Shown: positions 48,098 to 60,467 of the stretch, piece after piece
Numbering within the stretch: position 1 is the stretch's first letter
Layout: every line of letters starts with the position of its first letter
NCBI GenBank assembly: GCA_004802725.1
Contig: SGPM01000147.1
Span: 1-63,692, forward strand
Direction of reading: 5' to 3'
Source: Antrodiella citrinella
Taxonomy: Eukaryota; Basidiomycota; Agaricomycetes; Polyporales; Steccherinaceae
Length of the DNA: 63,692 nt
Position numbers and translations under genes: made by a program
Notes under the pieces: model-generated
Databases searched by the model: none
Seen by the model: only the letters and a program-made list of their open reading frames with translations
What the model was told of the DNA's origin: nothing

Positions 48098-48764
48098 ATG
48101 GCAAAGAAATCGACCGGCACCGGTGATAAGAAGCCTGGCAAAGGTGCAGATGCCAAAGGGAAGGATACTGGTGACAAACAAGCCAAGGTGAACCATCTCT
48201 GATCGTTCAGATCCTCCATCGTGCTCATACCAGGCTGTTACTTCCTTGTGGTCAGGGCAAAGGGAGTGCCGGTGGAGGAGCTTTGAAGGCGGCTACTGCT
48301 GTGAATGTTCGACATATATTGTGCGAGAAACATTCTAGGGCGACAGAAGCGTTGCAGAAAATCCAGGTGCGTAACACGTGTTCGTCGTGCGCCACGATTG
48401 TTCAACCGTCTTGTGCCGCGTATAGGAAGGCCAACGGTTCGATAAAGTCGCTCAAGAATACTCTGAGGATAAAGCGAAAGGTGAGTCTATCGCAGCTGCC
48501 GCTTGATTGTAACATGCGTTCTGATTATGTATGCCATAGCTGGCGGTAGCTTAGGATGGATGGTCAGAGGATCCATGGTGGTGCGTACGACCGGCTGATC
48601 CTCAAACGTATGCAGAGTATGACAATGCGTGTTCCGCCCCACAGGGTACATTTCAGGATGCGGCATTCGCGTTGGAACCCTCTTCGGTGGATAAGCCGAT
48701 ACTGTCCCCTCTCGTGAAGACCAACTTTGGTTATCATATCATCATGGTGGAAGGACGTCGGTGA
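48098..48764 (+). CDS. PIN4: Parvulin-type peptidyl-prolyl isomerase PIN4 (Par14)
   Basis: Peptidyl-prolyl cis-trans isomerase of the Par14 type, linked to ribosome biogenesis and chromatin in the nucleus. Five exons: 48098-48187, 48256-48366, 48426-48480, 48540-48580 and 48645-48764. The lysine/glycine-rich N-terminus ([20 protein letters not shown], then [13 protein letters not shown]) is the basic tail typical of Par14. The rotamase domain shows [64 protein letters not shown] and [20 protein letters not shown]. About 138 residues, matching the family. All four introns keep the frame. There is no WW domain, which separates it from Pin1/Ess1. Confidence 0.95.
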
Positions 48765-49768
48765 CGACATTTACTGTTCTCGTATTTCCGCATAAATTCC
48801 GGAATGTGTTGCTGGACTGAACGAACTTCCACAGGTCGCGCTTGCTGACGACAACCAGATGTTACATGTACTAATAACCTTTCGCCACGTCGACTCTGTT
48901 TATCACAGATCTTTTCCACCTGAGAGCTTCTTGCTTGATCGTCGTCACCGCGACCCGGTTAGTATGTCTGAGGTTTGCAGCCGTTTGCTCGTAAGATGAT
49001 GCTCGGATAATTGCCGCAGGATCCATGAGATGCACCCGGTGACAATATGGGCCATGTTGGACAGGGTACGACGAGAAACAGGGTTCTGGGGCCTCGAGTG
49101 AGAACTTATCTGATATGATGCATATGGAGGAACATATGTAAGAATGGGGATATGTCGTGATCAAAAACTAATTGTTGACGATACAACGACGATAGAGTAG
49201 GATATGGGCGTACCTAGAGAAGGATGCCGCGAACCTAACATACGACGTGGAACAAAGTTGGAAAGAAGCGAACGAATGAGCAGCGAGGATTCAAATCGGG
49301 GTGATGACGTCAGTGGCGATCTGGCCAAAAAAGGCAACTGAAAGTGGAGTCTTGATTGTCGGCAAACACATCCGAAGACCATTTACAGCGCGGAGCTCAT
49401 GACATTCGTCCTCGCTACCGTCCTCGGCGTCCACACCCTCTTCCTCACCATCATCCACGACGACCACACACCTTTGTTCGTCGTCCAAGACCGGGTTCAT
49501 ACACGACACACCCGCTCTTCCCCCCTCGGTTCGTTACGCTCGCATCACCCGTATCATCGTCCGCATCGACGCCCACCATCTTTTCAACTCGCCGATCCAA
49601 ACTTCACACAACACAGGTGTCCTGAATCTCCTCAGGACTACTGGCGTACGTGTTATTCAACGTCGTCGAGGCCCGCACGGATTTGTGGGGACTTTCGCGC
49701 ACACTTGGGAGCACTCTGTACTGTGCTATTAAGCCCCAGTACCCTGGCACCTGCCCGTTTAAGCCGGC
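48765..49768. other. Intergenic, promoter of the RRM gene
   Basis: About 1 kb. The right half (49420-49600) is rich in C and A on the plus strand (repeated cac/cgtc-type triplets), giving long but low-complexity frames that I do not accept as coding. Otherwise nothing seen. Confidence 0.45.
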
Positions 49769-52700
49769 ATGCCGTTTTCTCAGACTGTGAGTTTTCTCCT
49801 CGTTGCTTCTCCATTCCATTTATTCCTTGTCGTTCTCCCTCGAATGTATGCGTTCATCCATTACGACTGTGGAAGTGTTCACTTGTGGCCCCGCTCTCGG
49901 AGTGTTCTCCCGCAATTCGGCGCGTTCACCTTGCTGTTTCTGGTCCTTTTGCGCAAATTATCGATCCCACTATGTCCGGAACGTGGTTGTTTTACATGGT
50001 CTTGCGTTCTATGTGTGACCGTCCCGCTCTGTACAATGGCGTCTGGAGCTCGTCGTCAACGCCACGATTCCCCTGGTATCTACCGATGCTATTCACCGGG
50101 AGCAAATGAACAAACCCAGAAACGCCCATCGCGTTTGTTTTTGTCTCAGCGGCCTACGCTCTTGTTCGAATTCTGGACTTCACCGACCATTTCCATTGCG
50201 TTTCACGTGCCCCACTATCTAGTCATACTTACTGTTCACTTTAGGATCCAACGCCGACACCGACTTCCCGTCGTACGTCCCTCACGACGTCGCCTATTTC
50301 GCTGTCGCGCCCAGGAAGCTCTCATCTTTCGAGCACTATTGTGGCGGCATTCTCTCGTCCCAATACAAACATCACATCAGTCTCTCCAAATCTCAGTGGT
50401 CTAAGCTCCATCAGCCCTACCGCGCTAGCCTCAAACACATTTAATCAGCTCAACTCTCTGGGATCACCGTCCTTCGCGTTTTCTGGTACGAATGCGTTTA
50501 GCAGCAATGGCCTTTCTCGTCCCGGAACTGGTGCAGGCGTAGACTCGTCAGTCTCTTCGTCGATGTTCTCTACCCTGGGATCGCGCCCGAGCACGGCAAC
50601 AAGGGAGGGTAACTACGCCAACGGGTTCTCTAGCACGGCAAATCACAGCGTCCCTGGCAGTGGCTCGCATACGCCCCCTTTCTCGTTGTCGCGTCCCAGC
50701 ACGAGTACTGGTGGGAGTGGGAGTAGAGGCACGGGGCCGAGTCCCGTCGGGAGTTCGAGCGCGACATCTTGGAGCTTGATTAGTCCTATTCCGAGCGCTA
50801 GCGTGAACGTTATGAGCATAGGCGGGCACGGTGGTAGTGGCATCAGGAGTACGAAGGTCAGTGATGGAGCACCGCCAAGCAATGAGGACATTGAGGCCAT
50901 CATACAAATGGCAACGAGTTCCGCGGCGACGAATGGGAGAGTCTTGAACCTCGTGCCACCGAGGGACACTCGCACGCAGCTATTCGTTGGGAATGTGCGT
51001 CACAATTTTCCTCATCCCTGTTCGTTGTACTCATTCACGATCTGAAATAGCTTCCTTACCGGATACGTTGGCAAGATCTCAAAGACCTGTTCAGACGAGC
51101 AGGCACTGTCCTGCGCGCGGACGTTTCCTTGGGACCGGATAATCGTAGTAGGGGATATGGCACGGTCATGCTGGCTACAGCCGAAGACGCAGGTCGGGCG
51201 GTGGACATGTTCAACGGATACGAGTGGATGACGAGGGTATTGGAGGTGCGGCCTGATAGGATGGGTGGGAATTCGCCGGCGGGTGTTACACCCAGTGCAG
51301 GTGGGTTCGTAGAGGAGGGTCTCAGTGGTGGTACGCAAGGGAGAGGCACAGGATCTCCGTTCGTCAAGCCATTTGGAGGCATTGGTCCAGGAAGTGGGGG
51401 GATGTCACCAATGGGCTTCGGGGGCGATGAGGAAGTCGGTGGAAAAAGCTTGTTCGTTGGGAATGTGAGTTCTTTATGGTTTCCCTTTCTTGTGCTCGTC
51501 ATACGGGTGTAAGTTTGGACTTTGGGACGATTTGACTCCCCTTCATACGAGGATTGTTTAATCTGTGAAGTTTTCGGAGGCTGTGCTGACAACCACTCTT
51601 CCTCACTGTCGGTCTTTTAATTGGAATCCCATCGCCACAGCTACCATTTCACATACAGTGGCAAGACTTGAAGGACCTCTTCCGACTGTCAGGTGGGACG
51701 GTCCTACGTGCGGATGTTGCTCTAGGTGCGTTGCATGATGTCACAACCAAACAAGTATCGGTTTGACAGATGTCTGCAGGCGTGGACGGTCGGTCACGCG
51801 GATTCGGAATGGTAAGTTTTGCAACGGAGGGAGACGCGGAGAGGGCCAGGGCGATGTTCAACGGGTGCGTTTAAGTAATATTCAGTCAGATGGTGCCACT
51901 GAAGCATTGTATTGATCCTGTCACATAGCTATGAGTACAACGGTCGCACACTCAAGGTCCACTTCGACAAGTACGGTGGACTTGCCACGAACATGTTCCC
52001 TCCCCCTCATGGCTCTTCACCTAATCCTGCCTTACTCAACATGAGCCACGCCCACTCCCCCAACCCCATGTTTTCACCTTCACCTCTCTCAGTATCTATG
52101 CCGCAGTCGCCCACTGGACCATCCCTCATGGGTTCCGGTGCCTCCTCGTCGGTGAATACGCAGCATTCATCATTTGCTCAACAAACGATGATCAGCCAAG
52201 CGCAATATCGTTCTTCAAGCCAACACGTTCGGGAGGGAGTAGACAACGCTGCGACGTTCCGTTACAATCCTGACCTGACAATGGACTTGGATGACTCGAT
52301 CTCGGCGATGGACACTTACAGGACCAGGAGAGCTGGTGCGAGCGCGCTAAATGTTGACGAATCATTCTCCTCGACCTCAGATTCTTCGTCACTCCCCGCG
52401 TCGAACTTGAACGGGAATGCACTGTTTGAGTTTGGCGGGTTCAGCAATGGGTTATCGGAGAAGCCGAGTGAAAGTTATCAAGGAGGCGTAGACAGGATGA
52501 ACATCAGAGCCTCTGTGCTCAACAACGATGTCTGGCAGAGACAAGAGGAGTCGGCTTCCGCTCATGGACAGCCCCATTCACCTTCGTCTTCTATGACCGC
52601 TTCTACCTCGCAGACGCGTTCAGAGCCTCGAGCGTCGTCTCAAAAGCAACAGTCGAAGTTTATGGAGCAATCTGCCCAATCTCAGTCCAACGCACAGTCC

Positions 52701-53834
52701 CAGCAGCAGCAGCATCCGGCGCACCCTGGTCCGATATCCCTTCCACCGCCGACAGCTTTCCCCGTCCCACCGCCACATCCGTACTCTCCATACCATCCCG
52801 TGCTTGTGTCCCCTTACGTCAGTCCGCTCTACCATCCCATGCATCATCCCATGCAAATGGGGCATATGGTGCATGGTATGACGCCACATGGGCTGCCACC
52901 TATCACGCCCTCCATGCCTAGTTTCACGTTCTTGCCGCAGATGAGCCCACATCATATAGGCCCTGGTGCACCGCGCATGCCGGAAGGAGGTCAGCAGAAT
53001 GAGAAGGAGGGGTCGCGGGAGCGAGAGTCGATGAACGGACAGGACATGTCCGCTTATGCATTGCCGCCGCATCTGCAGCAACAGCAACAGCAACAACAAC
53101 AGCAGCAGCAGCCCTACTATCCCCAGCAACATCCCCACCCTGGATTCCAATTTCATCACGCACATCCTTTAGCGTCGGCACATCCACACATGTACTCGCC
53201 GTTCACTCCATTCTCGCCTGGCGTTGCCATGTCGCCTGGAGTAACGTGGAAAGGTGGGGGAGGGGCGTTCATCAACCCAGCTGTCGGTGCACCCGTCCAC
53301 CAACCGCCTACGCCTCAACAACAGCACTTCCAGCAGCAGCAGCAGCAGCAACCACAGTCTCAGGAGCAGTACGCTCCGCCGGTGATCAGCGAGGAGATTG
53401 GGTATTTTCCGCCTGTGGACCAGATACAGGCTGGTGAGCCTCAGAGCTATTTCCCGCCGATGCCGCCGCCCAGCGATCCTAGCTCGGGTTCAGGTTCGGG
53501 ATCGGCGTCGACGTCGTCGTGGAAGACGACTCCGCAGGATGCAGACGTGTTGGAGATGGTGAAAGGTGTTGAAGAGATGAGCGTGCAGTCGGGAAAGGAG
53601 GAGACGGAAGTTGAACCGCTGCATCGAGCGTTGTCGCTCTCCCCGTCGGAACCGTCTGAGGTGAAGGTAGAGCGGAGAGAACTGGGGCATCGGTCGGAGA
53701 GCGACCCTGTTACGGTCAACGGTCGGATGGATCATGGGGACGAGGGGGAGCGGGTTACCTTGATGAGTGGGTCGGAGGAGGAGAAAGTGACATCGGCGTT
53801 GGCGTCGCCATTGTCAGAGGTGGACAAGGTATGA
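49769..53834 (+). CDS. Two-RRM, glutamine-rich RNA-binding protein (Gbp2/Nrd1-like)
   Basis: RNA-binding protein with paired RRMs. The proposed first exon is tiny (49769-49786, MPFSQT), then a 458-base intron to 50245. Exons follow at 50245-50994, 51051-51464, 51641-51725, 51780-51864 and 51929-53834. A Ser-rich N-terminal region precedes RRM1: TQLFVGN/LPYRIRWQDLKDLFRRAGTVLRADVSLGPDNRSRGYGTVMLAT. RRM2 reads KSLFVGN/LPFHIQWQDLKDLFRLSGGTVLRADVAL, GRSRGFGMVSFAT, YEYNGRTLKVHF. Both RRMs are split by an intron at the same FVGN position. The long C-terminal exon is rich in Q, P, H and M with three polyQ tracts (about 52700, 53080-53112 and 53320-53352), then a Glu/Ser tail. The duplicated WQDLKDLFR signature recalls fungal Gbp2/Hrb1-type proteins. 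Exact orthology is uncertain. Confidence 0.85.
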
Positions 53835-54755
53835 GGCAAGTTATATATTGGTATTTTCCTTTCTCGTTTGTTTTTCTCGTATCGATGCTCACGTGTGTCG
53901 CTGTATCTTAGGTTCCTCTGCTCCCATTTTGCATTTAAAACGCGCAGTCATTGCGGGTCCAAACGAGAATACTTAATATTTGGATATAATTTCTCATCTT
54001 CACGATTGTCTCCTTTACCTGTTTCTTCACGTCGAAGATTCATTACATTGCATTTATCATCATCCCATCCATCATCATTGCCATCATCCATCGCATATCT
54101 GTACATAGGCGCATCAGGTGCAAGATTTCTAGGTTTCTTCTCTATCGTTGTCTCTCTGTTTCTACGTCCCGTTCAAAAGTTACTGTTTTATTATTATCAT
54201 CTGTGTTTGTTTGCGAGGTCTTGTGAATATATACCTCAGTGGAAAGGCGATCGATGTATGGGAAGACGCAAACTTGGATACCGATGGTTGGCTCAGCGGA
54301 GATCTAGTGACTCTCCTGCAATCTAACTTCGGACTCGCGGTATGGCACGGTCAGGTAACGTGTAAGAGCTGTCAGACACGTCGCCGACATGTCGCCGGGC
54401 GGCGCGTTGTTGTCTTTCTTGAATCTCAAAAGACCGATGTATGGGCGCCAGTTCTCCGTGACTCCGGAGTCTGAATCGGACGACGCCTCACGGTCACCGG
54501 TCGCCTTCGAGCTTTGTACTAGTTTGTAGTAGCTACGCTGTGCCATGAGCTAACACGCTTGACGTGCCTGCAGGCCTCACGTATTGTACAAACAGTCGTT
54601 GCTGTCGTGGGTTACTTGACGACTCAGGGCTCGCGCCTATCATGATTGCTGAATAGATAAGTAGTGCAGCGACAAAACTACAGGAATTCAAACGGTCACT
54701 CCATTCTCCCCCAGAAATCCGGACACCCAAGCTTTCAATAACTTCATCGATAGTC
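53835..54755. other. Intergenic / 3' UTR, no sure gene
   Basis: T-rich sequence with cat/tcc repeats (about 54050-54100) typical of a fungal 3' UTR. A plus frame at 54148-54474 contains DVWEDANLDTDGWLSGD, which reads like protein but has no context. Confidence 0.45.
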
Positions 54756-55755
54756 ATGTTTCACACTGCCGATGATACTGTGTCGTATACTGAAGGGGAC
54801 CCACACTGGCAGCCTGAGCGAGACAATCTGTCCATCAATGGCAGTACTACTAGTGCTGCCAATTGGAATTCGACCCTCGTTCAACTTCGACTGCCTTGCG
54901 ATGATGACGGTAGCTTGCAACACCTCCAACCCGAGCCACTGGAAGGTTCGTGCTCATCCTTACATCAAATGAGCATGGCTGAATGTCTAATTTTATTGCA
55001 GAACCCGAACCTCGAAGGCGTCCTCGTGATAATGTAGCGGTTAGAAAGCTTCTATCCGCACTGTCTCTTGACGTCATGAAAAAAGGTAAGCCTTCGTGTA
55101 ACCGTGGTCTCATTGATAACATTGGGATTCTCATATACCGTGACCAGGTACAGACGATTAACCAAAATCCAGAACTGTCGGACAAGGTATTCGCGCTGTG
55201 CTTCTTCCAACGGTACGACGTTCATACAATCATGCTGCCCTTTTATTTTATCAAATATTGATTGATCTTGTCCATGGTTGGCAGGCTCGACACGCTCCAC
55301 TACAGGAGCAACAAACGTAATTTGTCGCATCCCAGTCGTGTATCGACGCCTTCGAGAGACGAGTTATAGTTATTGAAGACTACTTGACGAGTCTTGTCCG
55401 AGAGCTTGAATCAGGACAAGCCGTAACACATCAGGATATCATTTGGGCGCACGCGGAAGAGATAGCCAAGCTCAACGCTCAAGTGTCTCTTCTCGTCGAA
55501 AGAAACGGTGAACTCGAAGCCGAGAACGCGAAAATCAAGGAACACATCCACAAGATTGCCTCTTTGGCTGAAGTATACGACGGCCGTTCGTCGCGGAACG
55601 AAGTTGATGTGGCAGATGACCGTTGTGTACCCAACATCATGATGAGCTTCAACGATGTGAGTTGAACGGTTCGGGATGGTGATATCAAATGAAACATTCT
55701 GACATGGTTGGTACAGCCTACTCCTTCCGCCTCTTTCGACTTCAATTTCATGTGA
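54756..55755 (+). CDS. Small coiled-coil protein, unknown function
   Basis: Exon 1 from 54756 (MFHTADDTVSYTEGDPHWQ) runs to a donor near 54945. The splice gives LQPEPLEEPEPRRRPRDNVAVRKLLSALSLDVMKK. A middle exon near 55150-55212 (NPELSDKVFALCFFQR) follows; its upstream junction does not fit cleanly. Then comes a long helix from about 55337: CIDAFERRVIVIEDYLTSLV, EIAKLNAQVSLLVERNGELEAENAKIKEHIHKIASL, a heptad-like coiled coil. A final intron (gtgagt..tacag) leads to PTPSASFDFNFM-stop at 55755. The consistent last splice and the coiled coil suggest a real gene. There is no basic region directly before the coil, so I do not call bZIP. Confidence 0.5.
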
Positions 55756-55892
55756 AGGACAACTCATCGTGTCGTATATTACTTGACCATTCCCAGATTT
55801 AGTGATGCGGAGATGTGTTCGAAGACCACAGATGTATGAAGCTGCCTGGTGTGGAAGAAGGTTTCTGTGTATGTTATCTGTATCAACAAATG

Positions 55893-56168
55893 GTCAAATG
55901 CTTCAAGTTCAATTCAAGAGACGATGACAATGTACTGCCGCGTCACCGAATACTATCACCCCACACTGGCCTTTACGGCGGGTGAGACTACGGTCTCGAG
56001 CCCATGCATACAGCTCGGTCCTAATAGCCTCTACAGTGTTGAACCAGCACCACTCATGGCCGCCGTCGAAATCCTTGATAGTGATGTTATTAGGCCTGTC
56101 TGTCAGCGGTAGCAACTTCCCAGACAGTGTCTTTCAGAGTGGCCCCGAAAGATATATGTTAGAGGGGC
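55893..56168 (-). pseudogene. Duplicated 3' end of the epoxide hydrolase gene
   Basis: About 275 bases that match the last exon and 3' flank of the epoxide hydrolase (56491-56769) in the same orientation. Shared blocks include caaatgcttcaagtt, gggtgagactacggtctcga, gtcgaaatccttgatagtg and ggccccgaaa. On the minus strand it still reads NITIKDFDGGHEW..EAIRTELYAWA, matching NVTIKDFDGGHW..EAIRTELHAWL. An altered core (EWCWFNTV instead of WLLEYPETA) and loss of the terminal reading frame show decay. No upstream exons accompany it. The roughly 320 bases between the copies hold no gene. Confidence 0.8.
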
Positions 56169-56546
56169 TGTGCCGCTATGGCTGGAGGTTCAGGGACGGT
56201 CTCACATTCCGGAGACCTACTTACTATCCTGCAATCACCTTCCACTCATATGTCATATCAGGTACTAGGGTGTAAGCACGTGTATAGTAAGAGCTGTCAT
56301 ATAAGTATGTCCGAGCCACCCAAGCGCTCAAGCCTGCGTGAATGCATGCCGACGTTTTGCCAGTGCCGCGGAGATCAAAGCATTAGACTGCCAGTGTTTT
56401 CTTTGACTTTCTTTGCAGTGGCGAGTGTCATAGTATACCTTGAAATTCTCCGAATCGCCTGGAATGAGTTACGGCTTTTGTTCTCCTTGATCAAATGCTT
56501 CAAGTTTGATTCAATAGACAATTACAATGTACTGCGTCACCAAATA

Positions 56547-57727
56547 TCATACTGCACTGGTCTTCACAGTGGGTGAGACTACGGTCTCGAGCCATGCATG
56601 CAGCTCAGTCCTTATAGCCTCTGCAGTTTCGGGGTATTCCAACAACCAATGACCTCCGTCGAAATCCTTGATAGTGACGTTATGGTCTGCCAGCTTAGCC
56701 ATCGCGGCCTTTCCAACAGCGGCAATGCAAACAGAATCTTTGAGGGCGGCCCCGAAAAACAGAGGGCTTGAGACGGGCGGAAGGAGTTGGGAATCGGGAA
56801 TCGCTGTAGAGAACGCCGCTGTGAATACAGAAAATCATGTGATCATAGTGGTTTTTCACTTACTAGCGTCGTCTGCGCCTCTTGCATTATTCACCATGAT
56901 CTTGTAGTAGCAAAGCGGAGCCGCGAAGCCACCCTTGCGGAACGTGTCGACGAAATATCGCTGCTCCTCTTCGTTCAGGAAATCTCCAAGAGGGCGTTTG
57001 AGGTCACTAAGCAGCGACTCTTTCAACTCGCCTCTGGCGAGGAAAGCGTGAGGCACTTTAGGAAAAAGCGCACACATGAGGGACTCGATCTAACATAGTT
57101 CACGTTAGATTTTGAAATGGCAGCGGCTATAGCGATGTGAACGCACGTGGTCCTCCAAAATCTTATCTGCACCCTCCTCAGAGAAGAAGTACCAATATCC
57201 ATAAACTTCATATCCTGCGAGAGCTTTAGTAAGCTCATTTAACTCTTCCATGTTGAAATCTGGATTCGGGGCCTGCCACGGGACGTTCAGGAACGCATAT
57301 CCGACGAAACGGTCCGGGAAGAAATTGGGCAGACGAGAGACTATCCCTGCACCCCTGAAGACTCGTCAGATTAAAACCTGGGAAGCCACCATCGAGGCCG
57401 AAAAACTCACCAGTCATGACCCACGGCGACAGCCTGCTTGACACCCTCTGCGTCGAGCAGATCGACAATGTCCTTGTTCAAGAGACTGAACTGGTATTCA
57501 TTGTAGTCGGTCGGCTTGTCAGAGCCTCCGTACGCGAGCATATCGGGGACGATGACGCCATAGCCTTTCTCCTCGAAGAAAGGAGCCACCAGCCGCCATG
57601 CCCTCGAAGTGTTGGGGAAGCCGTGCACGAAGACAAGCGTCAGATTGTCTCCTTTGGCTGGAACGGCATAGTAGTGGTACTTGTAGCCACGAGAGTTGAC
57701 GAGGTCCTTGTAGTTGGCTGGATCCAT
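56547..57727 (-). CDS. Epoxide hydrolase (alpha/beta-hydrolase fold)
   Basis: Soluble epoxide hydrolase-type enzyme that opens epoxides to diols, likely in detoxification or lipid metabolism. Starts MDPANYKDLVNSRGYKYHYY at 57727. The oxyanion motif HGFPNTSRAW and PDMLAYGGSDKP are present. The nucleophile elbow GHDWGAG (Asp nucleophile) is split by an intron. The cap has YGYWYFFSEEGADK with the tyrosines that polarise the epoxide. Then IESLMCALFPKVP, YYKIMVNNARGADDA, and the C-terminal exon with NVTIKDFDGGHWLLEYPETAEAIRTEL, which holds the catalytic histidine; the end is TVKTSAV-stop at 56547. At least three introns. About 330 residues, the normal size. Its last exon has a decayed copy just downstream. 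Confidence 0.93.
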
Positions 57728-59337
57728 GATGGGTTGTAGAAGGGGACTCGGAGAGATGAACTCGATGGTGTTGACAGAACCTGTATACTTATATCATTCA
57801 AGTTATATAAGGCTGTGGAAGCGAACCTGAAATCATGAATGAGTGATCTATAAACACAGGATAAGCGGCAAGTCGGTATCTTGGATATCTTCGTCTGTAT
57901 ATTATCTACGGATGAAGTATGTGACAAATGTCCTCATGGTGTTTAGGCTACTTGTGTTTGGGATTGGTTTCAAGTTAGAAGCTGCTGGCATTAGTAATTG
58001 GAACATACGGAGATAGGCAGCACATATATAGTAACGGAAAGTATCGCACCTGTATTTGAAGAACGAGCCCGACTGGGATATCCGGAATCCTGCCCTACGC
58101 ATCACAGGGCCATGGGAAAAGATGATCAGATGAAAAGATGATCAAACGAATCTGAAGACTGAGGGACATCAAGAGTCAGATCTAGTCAGACGTCAAACCC
58201 TCTGTGAAGGGGATGTAAGCACGTGTGACGGTTTAGAACATTCAACAAAGTATGACTGTTGAATCGTCGAAGATGAAAGGAGAACGCACGTAGCATCGTC
58301 GTACTATCAAACGGTTCCATTTGCGAGATGTCACGGTAGGTGTCACGTAACTGTCACTGTTGTGGACGCGTTGTGGACGCGTCGTGTCTTCCTCTTTCGG
58401 AGTTCGGACACTAGTAAGTATTGTTTGAGGCACGGACATCGTATGTAACTGGATGGACTATCACTTTTTCATCCTTAACCACGTATCTTTCATCGGCTCA
58501 GCAAGCTGGAATTCGAGCCATGTTTCAGACCTTCGCGTCATCCGGATGTCACGGTTGGATCTGAGAAAGAAAAGGTAAGTCGAGTATTTCCACGGACAAA
58601 AGTTCGGATGAAGTACAAGAATATCGGAACTGGTATTTTTCGGGTTCAGGTGAACAGCCATTCCCACTCGCTGAAGCTGACCAAATTGAAGTTCCCTTGT
58701 TTGCGCCGCCTGTGAAACCCTACAGCAGGGCTGTATATAATTTGTCTGCCCTACCGTAGAGACTGTACGAGCTATACAGCATCGGTAAGGTTGACAGAGG
58801 TAAAATAATCAAAGAATGCCTCGTCTACAATCCGACAAGTCTTGACTTCGGGTCAGCAACGCTTCACGTTTATACAGTATCTGTTCTGACGTTCACGGTG
58901 CACATGGTGCATCAGCGTATCCAACGTATTGCAAACACCCCAACGAAATTACGGCTCCCAGCAAGTGGGTTGGGAGTTAAATTACCTGACAAACCGTGAG
59001 CTTGATACGACGGTGACTCGGATTAGAAATCACACACCTCACACCTGACGAAATCATTCAATTGACATTAATCAGGGTTATGTTTGAGGACGGCTTTCGT
59101 AGCGAGTGAGGTCGTACCCCAGACTCCAAGATGAAAAAGTGGATATGATCATTCATTCATGATAATCAGATACAGCCCAGCTTCTGTCTCGAAGAGAAAG
59201 AAAGGTAAACAACGAATTGAGAATACACGACTCCGCACCAGGAGTACAGCCCATGTTTACAACGCTCTCTCCGGCCCAACTACACATGCACGACAGCCTT
59301 GATACCTCACATTCGACCTCATCTTTCGGTGAACAGT
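57728..59337. other. Intergenic, no gene recognised
   Basis: About 1.6 kb, AT-richer than its surroundings. Short frames have no motifs. A local direct duplication gttgtggacgcg/gttgtggacgcg lies at about 58360-58380. This is the promoter region for the epoxide hydrolase on the left. Confidence 0.5.
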
Positions 59338-60015
59338 CTACTGCATTTTTTGCACAATCTGTGCCATCTGCACCGTTATCTGCCACCATACAGCTAACCC
59401 GAGCCCGAGCAAACCGTGCAGAGTCCCCCAGACGACTTCTGGGGTGACACCATATCTGTGTAGAACGTAGAACGTCAAGGGAGACTTCCTACGAGAAAGA
59501 AATGTGATAGCGTACGTTTCGGCCTGGATACCAAGAGACATAGGGATGATACGTGGCGCATAATAGAGGACGGTGGAGCACGTCAAATGGTAGATGCACA
59601 GCCCAATCCCCAGTGCGCGTTTGCCGGGTAAGAACTCTGTATTCATATGTCAACATAGCATTCACAGCTATGGTTTCCGAGAGGAACTCACCAGGGAGTC
59701 CATAGCACAACAACGCTGCCGCGCAAGACCCAGCTACCAACGCAGAGTACAGCTACAGCCCCTTCGTCAGTTTCCACTGCGACTTGCGTGCAGTATTTTG
59801 TACACACCTTCATGATAACTAGTGTTGTGTTGGTCATTTGCAAGAACGGCAAAGCCGTCGGAGCCAACAGTCCCTGCACCGCAACCGGGATTTCCAGTGC
59901 AACATGCAGGAGGAAGATAGCGGAACTACACAACGAACGGTCGCTCAGCGTTGCATTGCCATCATTTACCATGAAAGACTCACGCTGGGTGTCTCACTTG
60001 TACTTGGTCGGCCAT
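59338..60015 (-). CDS. Small multi-pass membrane protein, conserved fungal family
   Basis: Starts MADQVQVRHPA at 60015, followed by an intron (gtgagt..tgtgtag) into SAIFLLHVALEIPVAVQG. Then PFLQMTNTTLVIMKLYSALVAGSCAAALLCYGLPG across an intron, FLPGKRALGIGLCIYHLTCSTVLYYAPRIIP, and after a further intron (gtacgc..acacag) YGVTPEVVWGTLHGLLGLGLAVWWQ and stop at 59338. This gives about 165 residues with four predicted membrane segments. FLPGKRALxIGLCxYHxxxST and PEVVWGTLHG are motifs I recall from uncharacterised basidiomycete proteins. Function unknown. Three clean frame-keeping introns support the gene. Confidence 0.75.
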
Positions 60016-60467
60016 GTTTGAATGCAAGAAGCGAAGACGACTCGGACGAGGTGAGATAGAGAGAAGACAAGTTGGAGATGGTGAGAGACGCGTGGCAATA
60101 TGTGAAGGTGCGAAGGTACGAGATTGAATCGGGATCAGAATTTATACGATCGAGATCCATCTTTATCGGTGGTCGGGGTCTCTCCAGGGCCTTATCGGTA
60201 ACTCCCAATGACTGTCGGTGAGCAAGAAGCGAAAGACATTGTCGATTGGGTATACGGTTAGAACGAAGGGAAGTACAGGGATTAAAAGAAGTCGAAAGAG
60301 CTCTCGTATTTATCTAGTACATCTACAACAACATTTATAGCCCGGGAGACAGACAGATAGAAAAGATAACCCACCATGGGTTTTAAATAGTGAACGCAGC
60401 AGGATAGCATAATGAGGATGGCCACTCCATATATGTACACACACAGCTACTCACCTCTCGCAGTTGT
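60016..60467. other. Intergenic, no gene seen
   Basis: Promoter of the small membrane-protein gene and 3' region of the bHLH gene. An AT-rich stretch lies near 60300-60390. Confidence 0.5.

Noticed and set aside
49399..50109. Plus-strand frame of 236 codons
   Set aside because: Low-complexity His/Pro/Arg-rich translation of the promoter and first intron of the RRM gene, with no motif.
52620..53165. Minus-strand frames with leucine runs inside the RRM gene
   Set aside because: They are the complement of the polyglutamine codons and have no independent support.
55337..55665. bZIP transcription factor
   Set aside because: The coiled coil is clear, but the residues before it (IVIEDYLTSLV) are not a basic DNA-binding region.
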